From Clostridia bacterium (GTDB lineage Bacteria > Bacillota_A > Clostridia > Christensenellales > Aristaeellaceae): DNA of 64,000 nt. Made by a program: the position numbers and the translations under genes. A model generated the notes under the pieces. That model did no database searches. It was not told the DNA's origin and saw nothing but the letters and a program-made list of their open reading frames with translations. Below are positions 34,234 through 42,316 of this stretch, in pieces (positions within the stretch are counted from its first letter, which is position 1; every line of letters starts with the position of its first letter). The stretch is taken from assembly GCA_017525805.1 (NCBI GenBank), contig JAFXSH010000020.1, positions 1 to 64,000 of the forward strand, given 5' to 3'.

Positions 34234-34341
34234 TTTTCACGTTTATTTTTTTTGAGGCAATTTTCACGTGTATTTTTTGCTCATTCTATTGACAAATCAG
34301 ACATGCTGTGCTACGCTCATATTACTGGAACCGGTACCGGT
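34234..34341 (+). promoter_or_regulatory. Promoter, direct repeats and LacI-type operator of the sugar operon
   Basis: TTGACA (34289-34294), 17 bases, TACGCT (34312-34317) form a promoter. ACCGGTACCGGT (34330-34341) is a perfect 12-base palindrome at about +7 to +18, the position and form of a LacI-family operator. A 20-base near-direct repeat, TTTTCACGT(T/G)TATTTTTT, occurs at 34234 and 34261 upstream of the promoter and could bind an activator. Confidence 0.65.
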
Positions 34342-34377
34342 AGCGATGCCGGAATTCGGACGGAGGAGGCGGAAGGG

Positions 34378-35421
34378 ATGCCCACCATACGCGACGTGGC
34401 CAACCATTTGGGTGTATCGGTATCCACCGTTTCACGCTATCTGAACAATCATCCCGATCTGAACGAGGAAACGCGCCGGAAGATTGAAAAGGCCATCCAC
34501 GATCTGGACTATGTGCCCAGCTCCGCCGCGAGAAACGTGTCGAGGCTGTCAACGCGCACCGTGGGGCTGACCATTCCCGATATTCAGGATTCCTATTTTT
34601 CCGACAACGCCTACGGCGTGGAGCGATGCTTGCAGGAAAACGGATACGCGCTGGTGTACGGCAATATCAGCCGCAGCCCCAAGCGCATGATGGATTTCGT
34701 CCAATACGCGCGTGAAATGCGCTTCGACGGGCTGATCATCACCCCGGAGGAATGGTCGGACGAGCTGCTGGCGCTGCTGAAAAAAACGCGCATCCCCATC
34801 GTGGCCCTGCGCCGCCGTCCGCCCGAGGACAGCGGCATCCCCTATGTGGACGCCGACCACTACGAAGGCGCGAAGCAGATGGTGGATCATCTTGCCGGTC
34901 TCGGCCATCGCAATATCTTCCACATCGTGCTCAACACGGATATCGGGCGGGAGCGCCTGCGCGGTTATGTGGATGCCATGAACAGCCGCGGGCTGACGCC
35001 GAAAACGATGCTGATCCCCGAGCTGCCCGCCAACCGCATCATGGACGGCATCGCATACGGCAGGGCAGCCGCTGAAAGGCTGATGCGGGAATATCCCGAT
35101 ACCACCGCTATCTTCGCCTCCAGCGATCCCATCGGCTTAGGCGTGATGGAATATGCCCGCGCCCGGGGCGTTCAAGTGCCGGATGATTTATCCGTCTGCG
35201 GCACCGGCGATCTGGATATCGCTTCCCTTTCATGGTTTGAAATGACCACCGTTACTTTTGATCGGTATGAGCTCGGGCGGAAAGCCGCCGGGCTGTTATT
35301 GAACATGCTGAGAAAGGAGGAAAGCTGCCCCAAATCCGTTCTGTTCGATACCCATCTGGTGCTCAGGAGGAGCACCGCGCGGCCCAAAGACCAACAAAAT
35401 CAAAAGGAGGATTTCCCATGA
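34378..35421 (+). CDS. LacI family transcriptional regulator
   Basis: The 347-residue protein opens with the LacI helix-turn-helix (TIRDVANHLGVSVSTVSRYLNN) and hinge helix (SSAARNVSRLSTRTVG), then a periplasmic-binding-like effector domain. The ATG at 34378 follows GGAGGAGG; the longer frame upstream lies over the promoter. The gene overlaps the next, a solute-binding protein, by four bases (ATGA), so regulator and transporter are one transcription unit. The perfect ACCGGTACCGGT palindrome upstream is a likely autoregulatory operator. The effector is probably a sugar or sugar phosphate. Confidence 0.9.
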   Translation: MPTIRDVANHLGVSVSTVSRYLNNHPDLNEETRRKIEKAIHDLDYVPSSAARNVSRLSTRTVGLTIPDIQDSYFSDNAYGVERCLQENGYALVYGNISRSPKRMMDFVQYAREMRFDGLIITPEEWSDELLALLKKTRIPIVALRRRPPEDSGIPYVDADHYEGAKQMVDHLAGLGHRNIFHIVLNTDIGRERLRGYVDAMNSRGLTPKTMLIPELPANRIMDGIAYGRAAAERLMREYPDTTAIFASSDPIGLGVMEYARARGVQVPDDLSVCGTGDLDIASLSWFEMTTVTFDRYELGRKAAGLLLNMLRKEESCPKSVLFDTHLVLRRSTARPKDQQNQKEDFP

Positions 35422-36443
35422 AACGCACACTTGCTCTGCTGCTCACCCTGTGCCTGCTGGGCTCCATGACCGTATTCGCGTCCGCCGAACAGGTCAAGTC
35501 CATCTCCGTCTACACCTGCTATGTAGAGAACGAAGCCCTGCAGATGTTTGAACAGTTCACCAAGGATACCGGCATCAAGGTCAACTACGTCCGCCTCGGC
35601 GCGGGCGAAATCGTCACCCGTCTGGAAGCGGAAGCCCAGAATCCCCAGGCCTCGATCTTTATGGGCGGCTCCGTGGACACCCATACCAGCGCCATGAACA
35701 AGGGCCTGCTGGATCACTACGTCTCCCCCATGCTGGACGTTGTGGACGACCGCTGGAAGGACCCCAACGAAGTCTGGACCCCCGTCTCCATGATCGTTAC
35801 CGCTTTCGCCAGCAACATCGACTATTTGGAGGAAAAGGGCATTCCCGCTCCCACCAGCTGGGCTGAATTGCTGAATCCCGAGCTCAAGGGCGACGTGTGC
35901 ATGGCGCACCCCGGCACCTCCGGCGCGGCCTACACCGCTTTCTCCGGCATGCTGCAAACCTTCGGCGTGGAAGAGGGCTTTGAGTACATGAAGCAGCTGG
36001 ACGCCAACATCGCCCAGTACACCAAAGCGGGCGCCGCGCCTTACCGCATGGCGGGCCTCGGTGAAATCGGCGTGGCCATCGGCTACGACCTGGATGCCCA
36101 GGCGACCATCCTGGAAGGCTATCCCCTGGTAATCACCTATCCCAGCGAAGGCACCGGCTACGAAGTGACCTGCGTTTCCATGGTCAAGGGCGGCCCCGCC
36201 AATGAAGTGGAAGCGGCCCATGCTTTCATCGACTGGATGCTGTCCGATACCTGCCAGACCATGGCCACCGAGCAGTTCTACCGCTATCCCATCAGCAAGA
36301 CCGTGGAACTGAACCCTGCCATGATCCCCATGGATCAGCTGAATCTGATCGACTATGACTTCATCTGGTCCGGCGATCACAAGGTGGAGCTGGTAGAGCG
36401 CTTTGAGCGCGAAGTCCGCACACGTGACAACGTTATCAAGTAA
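35418..36443 (+). CDS. ABC transporter solute-binding protein, FbpA/AfuA-like
   Basis: The 341-residue secreted protein has a signal peptide (1-23, ending VFASAE) without lipobox, and a class II binding-protein fold like FbpA: SVYTCYVENEALQMFEQFTKDTGIKVNYV, LEAEAQNPQASIFMGGS, and PAPTSWAELLNPELKGDV. FbpA relatives bind iron, phosphonates, thiamine or, in AfuA, hexose phosphates. The typical double tyrosine of iron binders is not evident. Given the LacI regulator and an inositol-monophosphatase-like gene in the same operon, a phosphorylated sugar or polyol is the best guess. AAAAGGAGG precedes the ATG. Confidence 0.82.
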   Translation: MKRTLALLLTLCLLGSMTVFASAEQVKSISVYTCYVENEALQMFEQFTKDTGIKVNYVRLGAGEIVTRLEAEAQNPQASIFMGGSVDTHTSAMNKGLLDHYVSPMLDVVDDRWKDPNEVWTPVSMIVTAFASNIDYLEEKGIPAPTSWAELLNPELKGDVCMAHPGTSGAAYTAFSGMLQTFGVEEGFEYMKQLDANIAQYTKAGAAPYRMAGLGEIGVAIGYDLDAQATILEGYPLVITYPSEGTGYEVTCVSMVKGGPANEVEAAHAFIDWMLSDTCQTMATEQFYRYPISKTVELNPAMIPMDQLNLIDYDFIWSGDHKVELVERFEREVRTRDNVIK

Positions 36444-36524
36444 TATACGGCGTTTATTGAGGACGGGGCTCCCACTGGGCTCCGTCCCCTCCTTCCCGAT
36501 CCTGATTTGAAGGGGGCGGTCTCC

Positions 36525-38219
36525 TTGTCCAACCCGGCTGTCAAAGGGATGCGACAGCAGCGGAGAAAAGAGTTTGCCATGCTGCTTAGACAGCCTGGTC
36601 TGCTTGCCTGCATCATCGCCATCCTGATCATCCTGGTGATTTTCTGCATCTGGCCGGTTCTTCGGCTGCTGTGGGCCACCGTCACCAATGCCGAGGGGCG
36701 GCTGGACCTGAGCAACGTCCAGCATATCATGAACTCCACGAATTTCTTCACTTCGCTGGGGAACTCTTTGATGCTGGGCCTTACGGTGGCGGGAATTGCC
36801 ACTGTGATCGGCTATGTGTTTGCCTACGCTGTCACCCGAACCGAAATGAAGGGCAAGCGGTTTTTCCATTTTATGGCCATGATGCCCATCCTTTCGCCGC
36901 CCTTTGTGATTTCCCTGGCCATGATCCTTTTGTTCGGGCGAAGCGGCGTGATCACCAAGACGCTTTTGCACATCCGCAACAACAACGTGTACGGCTTTGG
37001 CAGCCTGGTGATCGTGCAGACCCTGGCGCTGTTCCCTCTGGCATACCTGAACTTAAAGGGCGTGCTGGAGAGCATCGACGGTTCGGTGGAGGACGCCTCG
37101 CGTTCCCTCGGCGCGAGCCGCATGAAGGTGTTCACCTCTGTCACCCTGCCGCTGAGCGTGCCCGGCATTTTCAGCGCGCTGCTGATCGTATTCGCCAAGT
37201 CCATCAGCGATTTCGGCAACCCGCAGGTGCTGGCAGGCAACTTTTCGGTGCTGTCCGTGGACGCGTATATGCAGATTACCGGCCTGTATGATCTGAAAAC
37301 CGGCGCGTTCATGGCCCTGAGCATCCTGCTGCCCGCCATGCTGGCTTTCTTCATCCAGAAATACTGGGTGGCCCGCAAGTCCTTCGTGACCATTACCGGA
37401 AAGCCGGTGGGCAATATCCAGAAGATCCGCGACCGCCATATCGTGGTGCCGCTTTTCATCTTCTGCCTTTTGATTACCGTGATCGTGATCATGCTCTACG
37501 GCACGGTGGTGTGGATTTCGCTGGTGAAGACCTGGGGCGTGGACATGAGCCTGTCCTTCAAGAACTATGAGTTCGTGTTCAAGCGGGGCATGAGCGCCAT
37601 GCAGGATACGCTGCTTCTGGCGCTGATCGCAACGCCCATTACGGCCATTTTGGGCCTGGTGATCAGTTTCCTTTTGGTGCGCAAGCGCTTTTTCGCCAAG
37701 AAGCTGATGGAGGTCGCCTCCATGATCCCCTTCGCCGTCCCCGGCATCGCGCTGGGCATCGGCTATATCCTGTCGTTCAATACGCCGCCCATCCTTTTGA
37801 CGGGCACCGCTGTCATTATTGTGGCGGCCCTGGTATTCCGCACGCTTTCCGTGGGCGTGGAGGCCGGCAGCAACAGTCTGCGTGCCGTGGACGTCAGCAT
37901 CGAGGAAGCCAGCGCCGTGCTGGGCGCCAATAACCTGACCACCTTTACGCGCATTTCGCTGCCGCTCATGCGGTCCGCGCTTTTCTCCGGGCTGCTGAAC
38001 GCTTTTGTGCGTTCCATGACCTCCGTCAGCGCGGTCATTTTCCTGGTCAGCGTCAACTGGAACCTGCTGACGGTGTCCATCATGTCCGAAATCGAAGGAA
38101 GCCGCTTAGGCGTGGCGTCCGCGTACTGTGTGGTGCTGATGATCATTGTGGTGATCGCGATGCTGATCCTGGAAGTGGCGGTCAACGGCGAAGGCCCAAG
38201 GAGGAAAAGAAGAACATGA
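36525..38219 (+). CDS. ABC transporter permease, fused two-domain FbpB/AfuB type
   Basis: The roughly 564-residue protein contains two homologous six-helix permease halves in one chain, as in FbpB and AfuB. Each half has an EAA-like loop that contacts the ATPase: SVEDASRSLGASRMKVF (about residue 190) and SIEEASAVLGANNLTTF (about 465). It forms the import pore on its own. The start is uncertain: a TTG at 36525 has GGGGG about eight bases upstream, and an ATG at 36549 is the alternative. The stop overlaps the ATPase start (ATGA). Confidence 0.85.
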   Translation: MSNPAVKGMRQQRRKEFAMLLRQPGLLACIIAILIILVIFCIWPVLRLLWATVTNAEGRLDLSNVQHIMNSTNFFTSLGNSLMLGLTVAGIATVIGYVFAYAVTRTEMKGKRFFHFMAMMPILSPPFVISLAMILLFGRSGVITKTLLHIRNNNVYGFGSLVIVQTLALFPLAYLNLKGVLESIDGSVEDASRSLGASRMKVFTSVTLPLSVPGIFSALLIVFAKSISDFGNPQVLAGNFSVLSVDAYMQITGLYDLKTGAFMALSILLPAMLAFFIQKYWVARKSFVTITGKPVGNIQKIRDRHIVVPLFIFCLLITVIVIMLYGTVVWISLVKTWGVDMSLSFKNYEFVFKRGMSAMQDTLLLALIATPITAILGLVISFLLVRKRFFAKKLMEVASMIPFAVPGIALGIGYILSFNTPPILLTGTAVIIVAALVFRTLSVGVEAGSNSLRAVDVSIEEASAVLGANNLTTFTRISLPLMRSALFSGLLNAFVRSMTSVSAVIFLVSVNWNLLTVSIMSEIEGSRLGVASAYCVVLMIIVVIAMLILEVAVNGEGPRRKRRT

Positions 38220-39304
38220 GTGAAAAACAGGCTGTCAGCGTTGAGCTGAAAGATTTGGTCAAGGTTTTCCCCGCCTACGGAACCCAGGGCGATTTTACGG
38301 CGGTCAACCACGTGTCCCTGACGGCGGAGCCCGGGGAAATGGTCACCCTGCTCGGCCCCTCCGGCTGCGGAAAAACGACCATCCTCCGCATGGTTTCCGG
38401 CTTTGAAATTCCCACCTCCGGCCAGGTGCTGATCGGCGGAAAGAACGTGTCCACCCTGCCGCCCAACAAGCGCAATGTGGGCATGATGTTCCAGAGCTAC
38501 GCCCTTTTCCCCCATCTGAACGTGTTTGAGAACGTGGCTTACGGCCTGCGGATCAAGCATCGCCCGGAGAAAGAGATTAAAGAGCGCGTCAAGCAGGTGC
38601 TGGAGCTGATGCAGATCGAGTCTTTTGAGCAGCGCATGCCCAACCAGCTTTCCGGCGGCCAGCAGCAGCGCGTGGCCCTGGCCCGCGCGGTGGTCACCGA
38701 GCCCAGCGTGCTCCTGTTCGACGAGCCGCTGAGCAACTTAGACGCCAAGCTGCGGGAGTACATGCGGGATGAGCTGCGCAAGATTCAGCAGCGGGTGGGC
38801 ATCACCAGCATTTACGTCACCCACGACCAAAGCGAGGCCATGGCCATTTCCGATAAAGTCGTGGTCATGCGCGGCGGCGTTATCGAGCAGGTGGGCACTG
38901 CCACCGGCATCTATACCTCCCCGGACAACTGCTTCGTGGCCGACTTCATGGGGAAAGCCAATTTCCTGCCCGTCACCGGATGGCACGGAAACGAAACCGT
39001 CCAGGTGTTCGGTCAGACTGTCCGGGCAAAGCCCAGCGCGTCCCTGGGCAGCCGTCCGCCTGTGCTGATGGTGCGGCCCGAAAACGTGCTGCTGGACAGG
39101 AACGGCCCCTTCTCCGCGCGGGTCGAAACCGCCACCTATATGGGCCAGACCTTCCAATACGAGCTGAACTGTGAAGGCGTTTCCATTTTCGTGGCGGATT
39201 ACAGCTACCATACCAACGGCGTTTTCAAGCACGACGACGAGGTGCGCTGGAGCATGGTGGAGGAATCGCTGCGGCTGATTCCCAAAGAGGAGACGGACGC
39301 ATGA
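38216..39304 (+). CDS. ABC transporter ATP-binding protein, FbpC/PotA type
   Basis: The 362-residue ATPase has Walker A GPSGCGKTT, Q-loop MMFQSYALFPH, signature LSGGQQQRVALARA, Walker B LLFDEPLSNLDA and H-loop VTHDQSEAMA, followed by a C-terminal TOBE-like regulatory domain (about 240-355). It energises the fused permease. AGGAGG lies 11 bases upstream. Overlaps on both sides tie it to the permease and to the phosphatase gene. The C-terminal domain commonly binds regulators or substrate-linked signals in this family. Confidence 0.92.
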   Translation: MSEKQAVSVELKDLVKVFPAYGTQGDFTAVNHVSLTAEPGEMVTLLGPSGCGKTTILRMVSGFEIPTSGQVLIGGKNVSTLPPNKRNVGMMFQSYALFPHLNVFENVAYGLRIKHRPEKEIKERVKQVLELMQIESFEQRMPNQLSGGQQQRVALARAVVTEPSVLLFDEPLSNLDAKLREYMRDELRKIQQRVGITSIYVTHDQSEAMAISDKVVVMRGGVIEQVGTATGIYTSPDNCFVADFMGKANFLPVTGWHGNETVQVFGQTVRAKPSASLGSRPPVLMVRPENVLLDRNGPFSARVETATYMGQTFQYELNCEGVSIFVADYSYHTNGVFKHDDEVRWSMVEESLRLIPKEETDA

Positions 39305-40101
39305 ACGAACAAGCTTTCCTTGAAACCGCCAAAGAAGCGGCCCTGTCCGCCGGCCGCATGATCCGGGAGGAAACGAAGCGGCCCCACACAGTCAGCCGAA
39401 AGCATGGCTTTGATTTTGTAACGGAAGTGGACCGCCGCAGCGAGGAGATCATCCGGGGCGTCATCCTGTCCGCGTTCCCTGATCACGGCTTTTTCGGCGA
39501 AGAAGAGGTTTCCTCCGGTGCTCGTTCGGAAGATCAGCTTCTATCAGAAGCCGGGGAATACCTGTGGGCGGTGGACGCGCTGGACGGCACCACTAACTTC
39601 ATTCGCGGCATCCCGCAGTACGCCGTTTCCGTGGCTTTGATCCGGCGCGGCCAAATCGTGGCCGGGGCCGTGTACGACCCGAATCGGGACGAACTATTTT
39701 CCGCGCTGCGGGGCCATGGCGCGGCGCTGAACGGCCAGCCGATCCACGTTTCCGGCGCGGAAACGCTGTCGGATGCCATCCTTTCCTTCGGTTTTCCCGC
39801 CTCGGACATGGAAATGCGGCGGCAGACTGTGCAAAGGTTTGATCGGCTTGCCCCCCTGCTGGGCAGCCTGCGGGTGTTCAACTGCGCGTCGCTGCTGCTG
39901 TGCTATACCGCCTGCGGACGCATCGACCTGACCTTTGAGCAGGGTATCCACCTGTGGGACATGGCCGCCGGTCTGCTGCTGGTGGAGGAAGCGGGCGGTA
40001 TCACCCGCGCCCTCAGCGGCCAGCCGCTGACCGTTTACGCGCGTGAAAACCTTGCGGGGCCCAAAGCCCTCGTCCACGAGCTTCTCGCCCATTCCGTCTG
40101 A
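39301..40101 (+). CDS. Inositol monophosphatase family phosphatase
   Basis: The 266-residue enzyme has the lithium-sensitive phosphatase motifs: the Glu pair in FFGEEEV, metal-binding DALDGTTNFIRGIP (about residue 91) and the second Asp in LWDMAAGLLLVEEAGG. Members dephosphorylate inositol phosphates, sugar phosphates or PAP using Mg2+. Its start overlaps the ATPase stop, so it is cotranscribed with the importer and is well placed to dephosphorylate the imported compound. The exact substrate is not determined by sequence. Confidence 0.88.
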   Translation: MNEQAFLETAKEAALSAGRMIREETKRPHTVSRKHGFDFVTEVDRRSEEIIRGVILSAFPDHGFFGEEEVSSGARSEDQLLSEAGEYLWAVDALDGTTNFIRGIPQYAVSVALIRRGQIVAGAVYDPNRDELFSALRGHGAALNGQPIHVSGAETLSDAILSFGFPASDMEMRRQTVQRFDRLAPLLGSLRVFNCASLLLCYTACGRIDLTFEQGIHLWDMAAGLLLVEEAGGITRALSGQPLTVYARENLAGPKALVHELLAHSV

Positions 40102-40160
40102 TCCCCCAAACAAAATGAAACGCCGCCGCGCAGACGGCGCGTAAAAAGAGGTTTTGCCAA

Positions 40161-40943
40161 ATGCTCACGTTTTTAATGATTGGAGCTCATCCCGATGATA
40201 TGGATCAGTTGGCTGGCGGTCTGGCAATGAAAGTGACGGAGAAAGGCCATCAGGCGGTATTCCTTTCTGTCACCAACGGGAACGCGGGCCATATGGCCAT
40301 GGAAAAGGAAGAACTGCGCAAGCGCAGGCTGCGGGAAATGGAAAACGCTGCCGCCGTGTTCGACGTACCGTATGACACCCTGGATATGGATGACGGATAT
40401 CTGACGGCTGATATCACCACGCGGGAAAAGCTGATGCGCTATATCCGCAGGATACAGCCGGATGTCATCATTACCCACCGCGGCTGCGATTATCACCCGG
40501 ATCATCGCGCCTGCGGGCAGCTGGTATGTGATTGCAGCTATCTGGTAGGCGTGCCTCTGTTCTGCCCGGATGCCCCGGCCATGCGCAAAGCCCCCGTCAT
40601 TCTTTTTTCAGAGGATGGGTTTACCACGCCCGCGCCTTTCCGGGCGGATATCGCGGTGGTCTGCGATTCCTGCATTGAACGGAAAATACGGGGGATGCTC
40701 CAGCATGAATCCCAGTTTTTTGAATGGCTGCCTTATGACGGCAACTGGACGGACGTGCTGAACAGCAAAACCAAAGAAGAAGCCGCGGCGCATCTGGAAG
40801 ATCGCCTGCGGAAATGGTCCGCTCGGGCTGTGGCTCGTTTTCCGCAGCGTTTTCCCGCTGGCACGCGGTATGGCGAAGTGTTTCAAATCGACGAATACGG
40901 CGGCGAGATGACGGAGGAAATCCGCCAAGCCATGGAGGATTGA
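40161..40943 (+). CDS. PIG-L family deacetylase
   Basis: The 260-residue protein shows the zinc-binding motif AHPDDMD near the N-terminus (residue 8) and the second HPDHRACG at about residue 113, typical of the LmbE/PIG-L group that removes acetyl from N-acetylglucosaminyl compounds. No signal peptide is seen, so it acts in the cytoplasm. It starts 59 bases after the phosphatase with AAAAAGAGG upstream and probably belongs to the same operon. In context it could deacetylate the N-acetyl sugar released from the imported phosphate; this is inference. Confidence 0.82.
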   Translation: MLTFLMIGAHPDDMDQLAGGLAMKVTEKGHQAVFLSVTNGNAGHMAMEKEELRKRRLREMENAAAVFDVPYDTLDMDDGYLTADITTREKLMRYIRRIQPDVIITHRGCDYHPDHRACGQLVCDCSYLVGVPLFCPDAPAMRKAPVILFSEDGFTTPAPFRADIAVVCDSCIERKIRGMLQHESQFFEWLPYDGNWTDVLNSKTKEEAAAHLEDRLRKWSARAVARFPQRFPAGTRYGEVFQIDEYGGEMTEEIRQAMED

Positions 40944-40989
40944 ATCTTATACTGCTTCAAATCTTGAAGTTGGGGCTGTGAGAAGGAAA

Positions 40990-41046
40990 TGGTTCCCTAT
41001 CACCCATTACCCGGATATAAGAATGGTTTCCCATAGACCCTTACCA
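40990..41046 (+). repeat. Imperfect direct repeat after the PIG-L gene
   Basis: AATGGTTCCCTATCACCC and AATGGTTTCCCATAGACC begin two 24-base copies (about 18 matches) 34 bases apart. No gene or obvious terminator is in 40944-41097. Confidence 0.4.
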
Positions 41047-41097
41047 TGAAATCCGCAAAGAAAAAAATACAGTAATCATTGCCATTCAAGGTATGAA

Positions 41098-41141
41098 AAC
41101 GCGCAGAGGGAGAAAGGCTCCGCCTCTCCCCCCCGCGCGTT
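41098..41141 (-). terminator. Intrinsic terminator of the cysteine-rich protein gene
   Basis: On the minus strand AACGCGC and GCGCGTT close a GC-rich hairpin containing AGAGG/CCTCT pairing, followed by TTCAT. It starts 15 bases after the stop codon. Confidence 0.7.
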
Positions 41142-41156
41142 GTTTTTCTGTCTGTA

Positions 41157-41969
41157 TCAGCGGTTTCCGCAGCCGCAGCCGCTGGTGCGGTTCCCGCAGT
41201 TGCCGCAGTTGGTGCTGCTGCCGCAATTGCAGCCGCAGTTCGTCGTGCCCTGGAAATTGTCCTCGTCGCACAGGGTCGTGGGTGGGAACAAAGGCAAAGA
41301 GAAAAATTCATCGCAAACGGAATCCGCGAATTCCTCGCAGGGCGGGATCTGGCAGAAGCCATAGCTGGGCACCAGAATCTCCACCTTGGCCAGCACTTTC
41401 AGCACGATGGTGACGCACACCGTGAGGCGGAACACGTTGTTGCCCTGGTAGCTGCCCGCCACGCAAACGGCGCTGGCCATACCCTCCAAGTTGAAAGGCA
41501 CAATGGAATCATCGGGCACCGCAAGCAGCACGTCCCGATTGACGGTGACCACAGCCTTGCCAATGTATTCCACGCAGCGGCTGTCGGTGAACAGGATATC
41601 GATGGGAATCTGCACAGCCCCGCGTACCCGGGCGAAGCAGGGCCGGTCGCACAGCCGTTCCACGCTCAGATTGCTGATGTCCACATCCATGGCGCTGGAA
41701 CGGCAGGATTCAAAGGTGATGGGCGGCACCGGCGCGGTGGTGGGCGGTACTTCCTCCGTTTCCGCGTTGCAGCAGCACCCGGTGGTGACCACCTGGGCAT
41801 AGCTGGTGACGGTCACGTTCACGTTGGTCAGCTGCTGCTGCTGCAAACAGCTGTCGTACACCCGCTGCACCTGGATACATACCTTTTCATCCAGGCCCTC
41901 CAGGGCGTTGCCGGAAATCGTTCCGGGGCAGCATCCGGGATTGGCGTTTTTGTAGGAATAGAAGCTCAT
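41157..41969 (-). CDS. Cysteine-rich protein, possibly a spore coat component
   Basis: The 270-residue protein has over 25 cysteines: an N-terminal CCPG, a CCC at about residue 65, a middle beta-rich region with paired cysteines, and a Gly/Cys/Asn-rich tail (NCGCNCGS, GCGCGNR). It has no signal peptide and no enzyme motif. Such proteins without a signal peptide but with dense cysteines are common among clostridial spore coat and exosporium proteins, which cross-link during sporulation; the assignment is by style only. AAGGAGG precedes the ATG, behind a GC-rich leader hairpin (41992-42016). I do not recognise the family by name. Confidence 0.55.
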   Translation of the reverse strand: MSFYSYKNANPGCCPGTISGNALEGLDEKVCIQVQRVYDSCLQQQQLTNVNVTVTSYAQVVTTGCCCNAETEEVPPTTAPVPPITFESCRSSAMDVDISNLSVERLCDRPCFARVRGAVQIPIDILFTDSRCVEYIGKAVVTVNRDVLLAVPDDSIVPFNLEGMASAVCVAGSYQGNNVFRLTVCVTIVLKVLAKVEILVPSYGFCQIPPCEEFADSVCDEFFSLPLFPPTTLCDEDNFQGTTNCGCNCGSSTNCGNCGNRTSGCGCGNR

Positions 41970-42137
41970 GCCTGATACGCCTCCTTACTTTGCGCGCCGG
42001 AACACCGGCGGCGCGCTTGGCATCCAGCCGCGTTGAAGCGGCCTTCACCCCCATCCTATGCCAGGGCAAAAGAATGGTGCGTTTTGTAAAATACAGAAAA
42101 CGAACAGGAAAAAGCGGAAAGGAATGGGAATTAAGGC

Positions 42138-42166
42138 TTGTTTTTTCCCCGCGCCTGATATATAAT
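42138..42166 (+). promoter_or_regulatory. Sigma-A promoter of the SRP RNA
   Basis: TTGTTT (42138-42143), 17 bases, and consensus TATAAT (42161-42166) put the start near 42173. Confidence 0.8.
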
Positions 42167-42172
42167 AGTCAG

Positions 42173-42298
42173 GCCGTGTATGGCTGGCGGGTCCCGTGCG
42201 ATGTCGCGGTGTGAACCCTGTCAGGTCCGAGAGGAAGCAGCAGTAAGCATCTTAGACGTGTGCTGCGGCAAAGCCTGTCCGTCATACGCGGTATTTTT
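42173..42298 (+). ncRNA. ffs: Signal recognition particle RNA (small bacterial type)
   Basis: The RNA contains the conserved apical region that binds the SRP54/Ffh M domain, recognisable as GTCAGGTCCG followed by GAGAGGAAGCAGCAGTAA (about 42219-42246). CCGTGTATG at the 5' end pairs with CATACGCGG at the 3' end (with one G-U pair), and TATTTTTAT terminates it. No Alu-domain extension typical of Bacillus scRNA is visible, so it is the short type. It directs membrane protein targeting together with Ffh. The frame that reads into glyA from 42260 overlaps this RNA and is not coding. Confidence 0.93.
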
Positions 42299-42316
42299 AT
42301 ACTGGAGGATGACAAA

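Noticed and set aside
42173..42316. Glycine riboswitch upstream of glyA
   Set aside because: The structured sequence is the SRP RNA, with its diagnostic apical motif; no aptamer core is seen.
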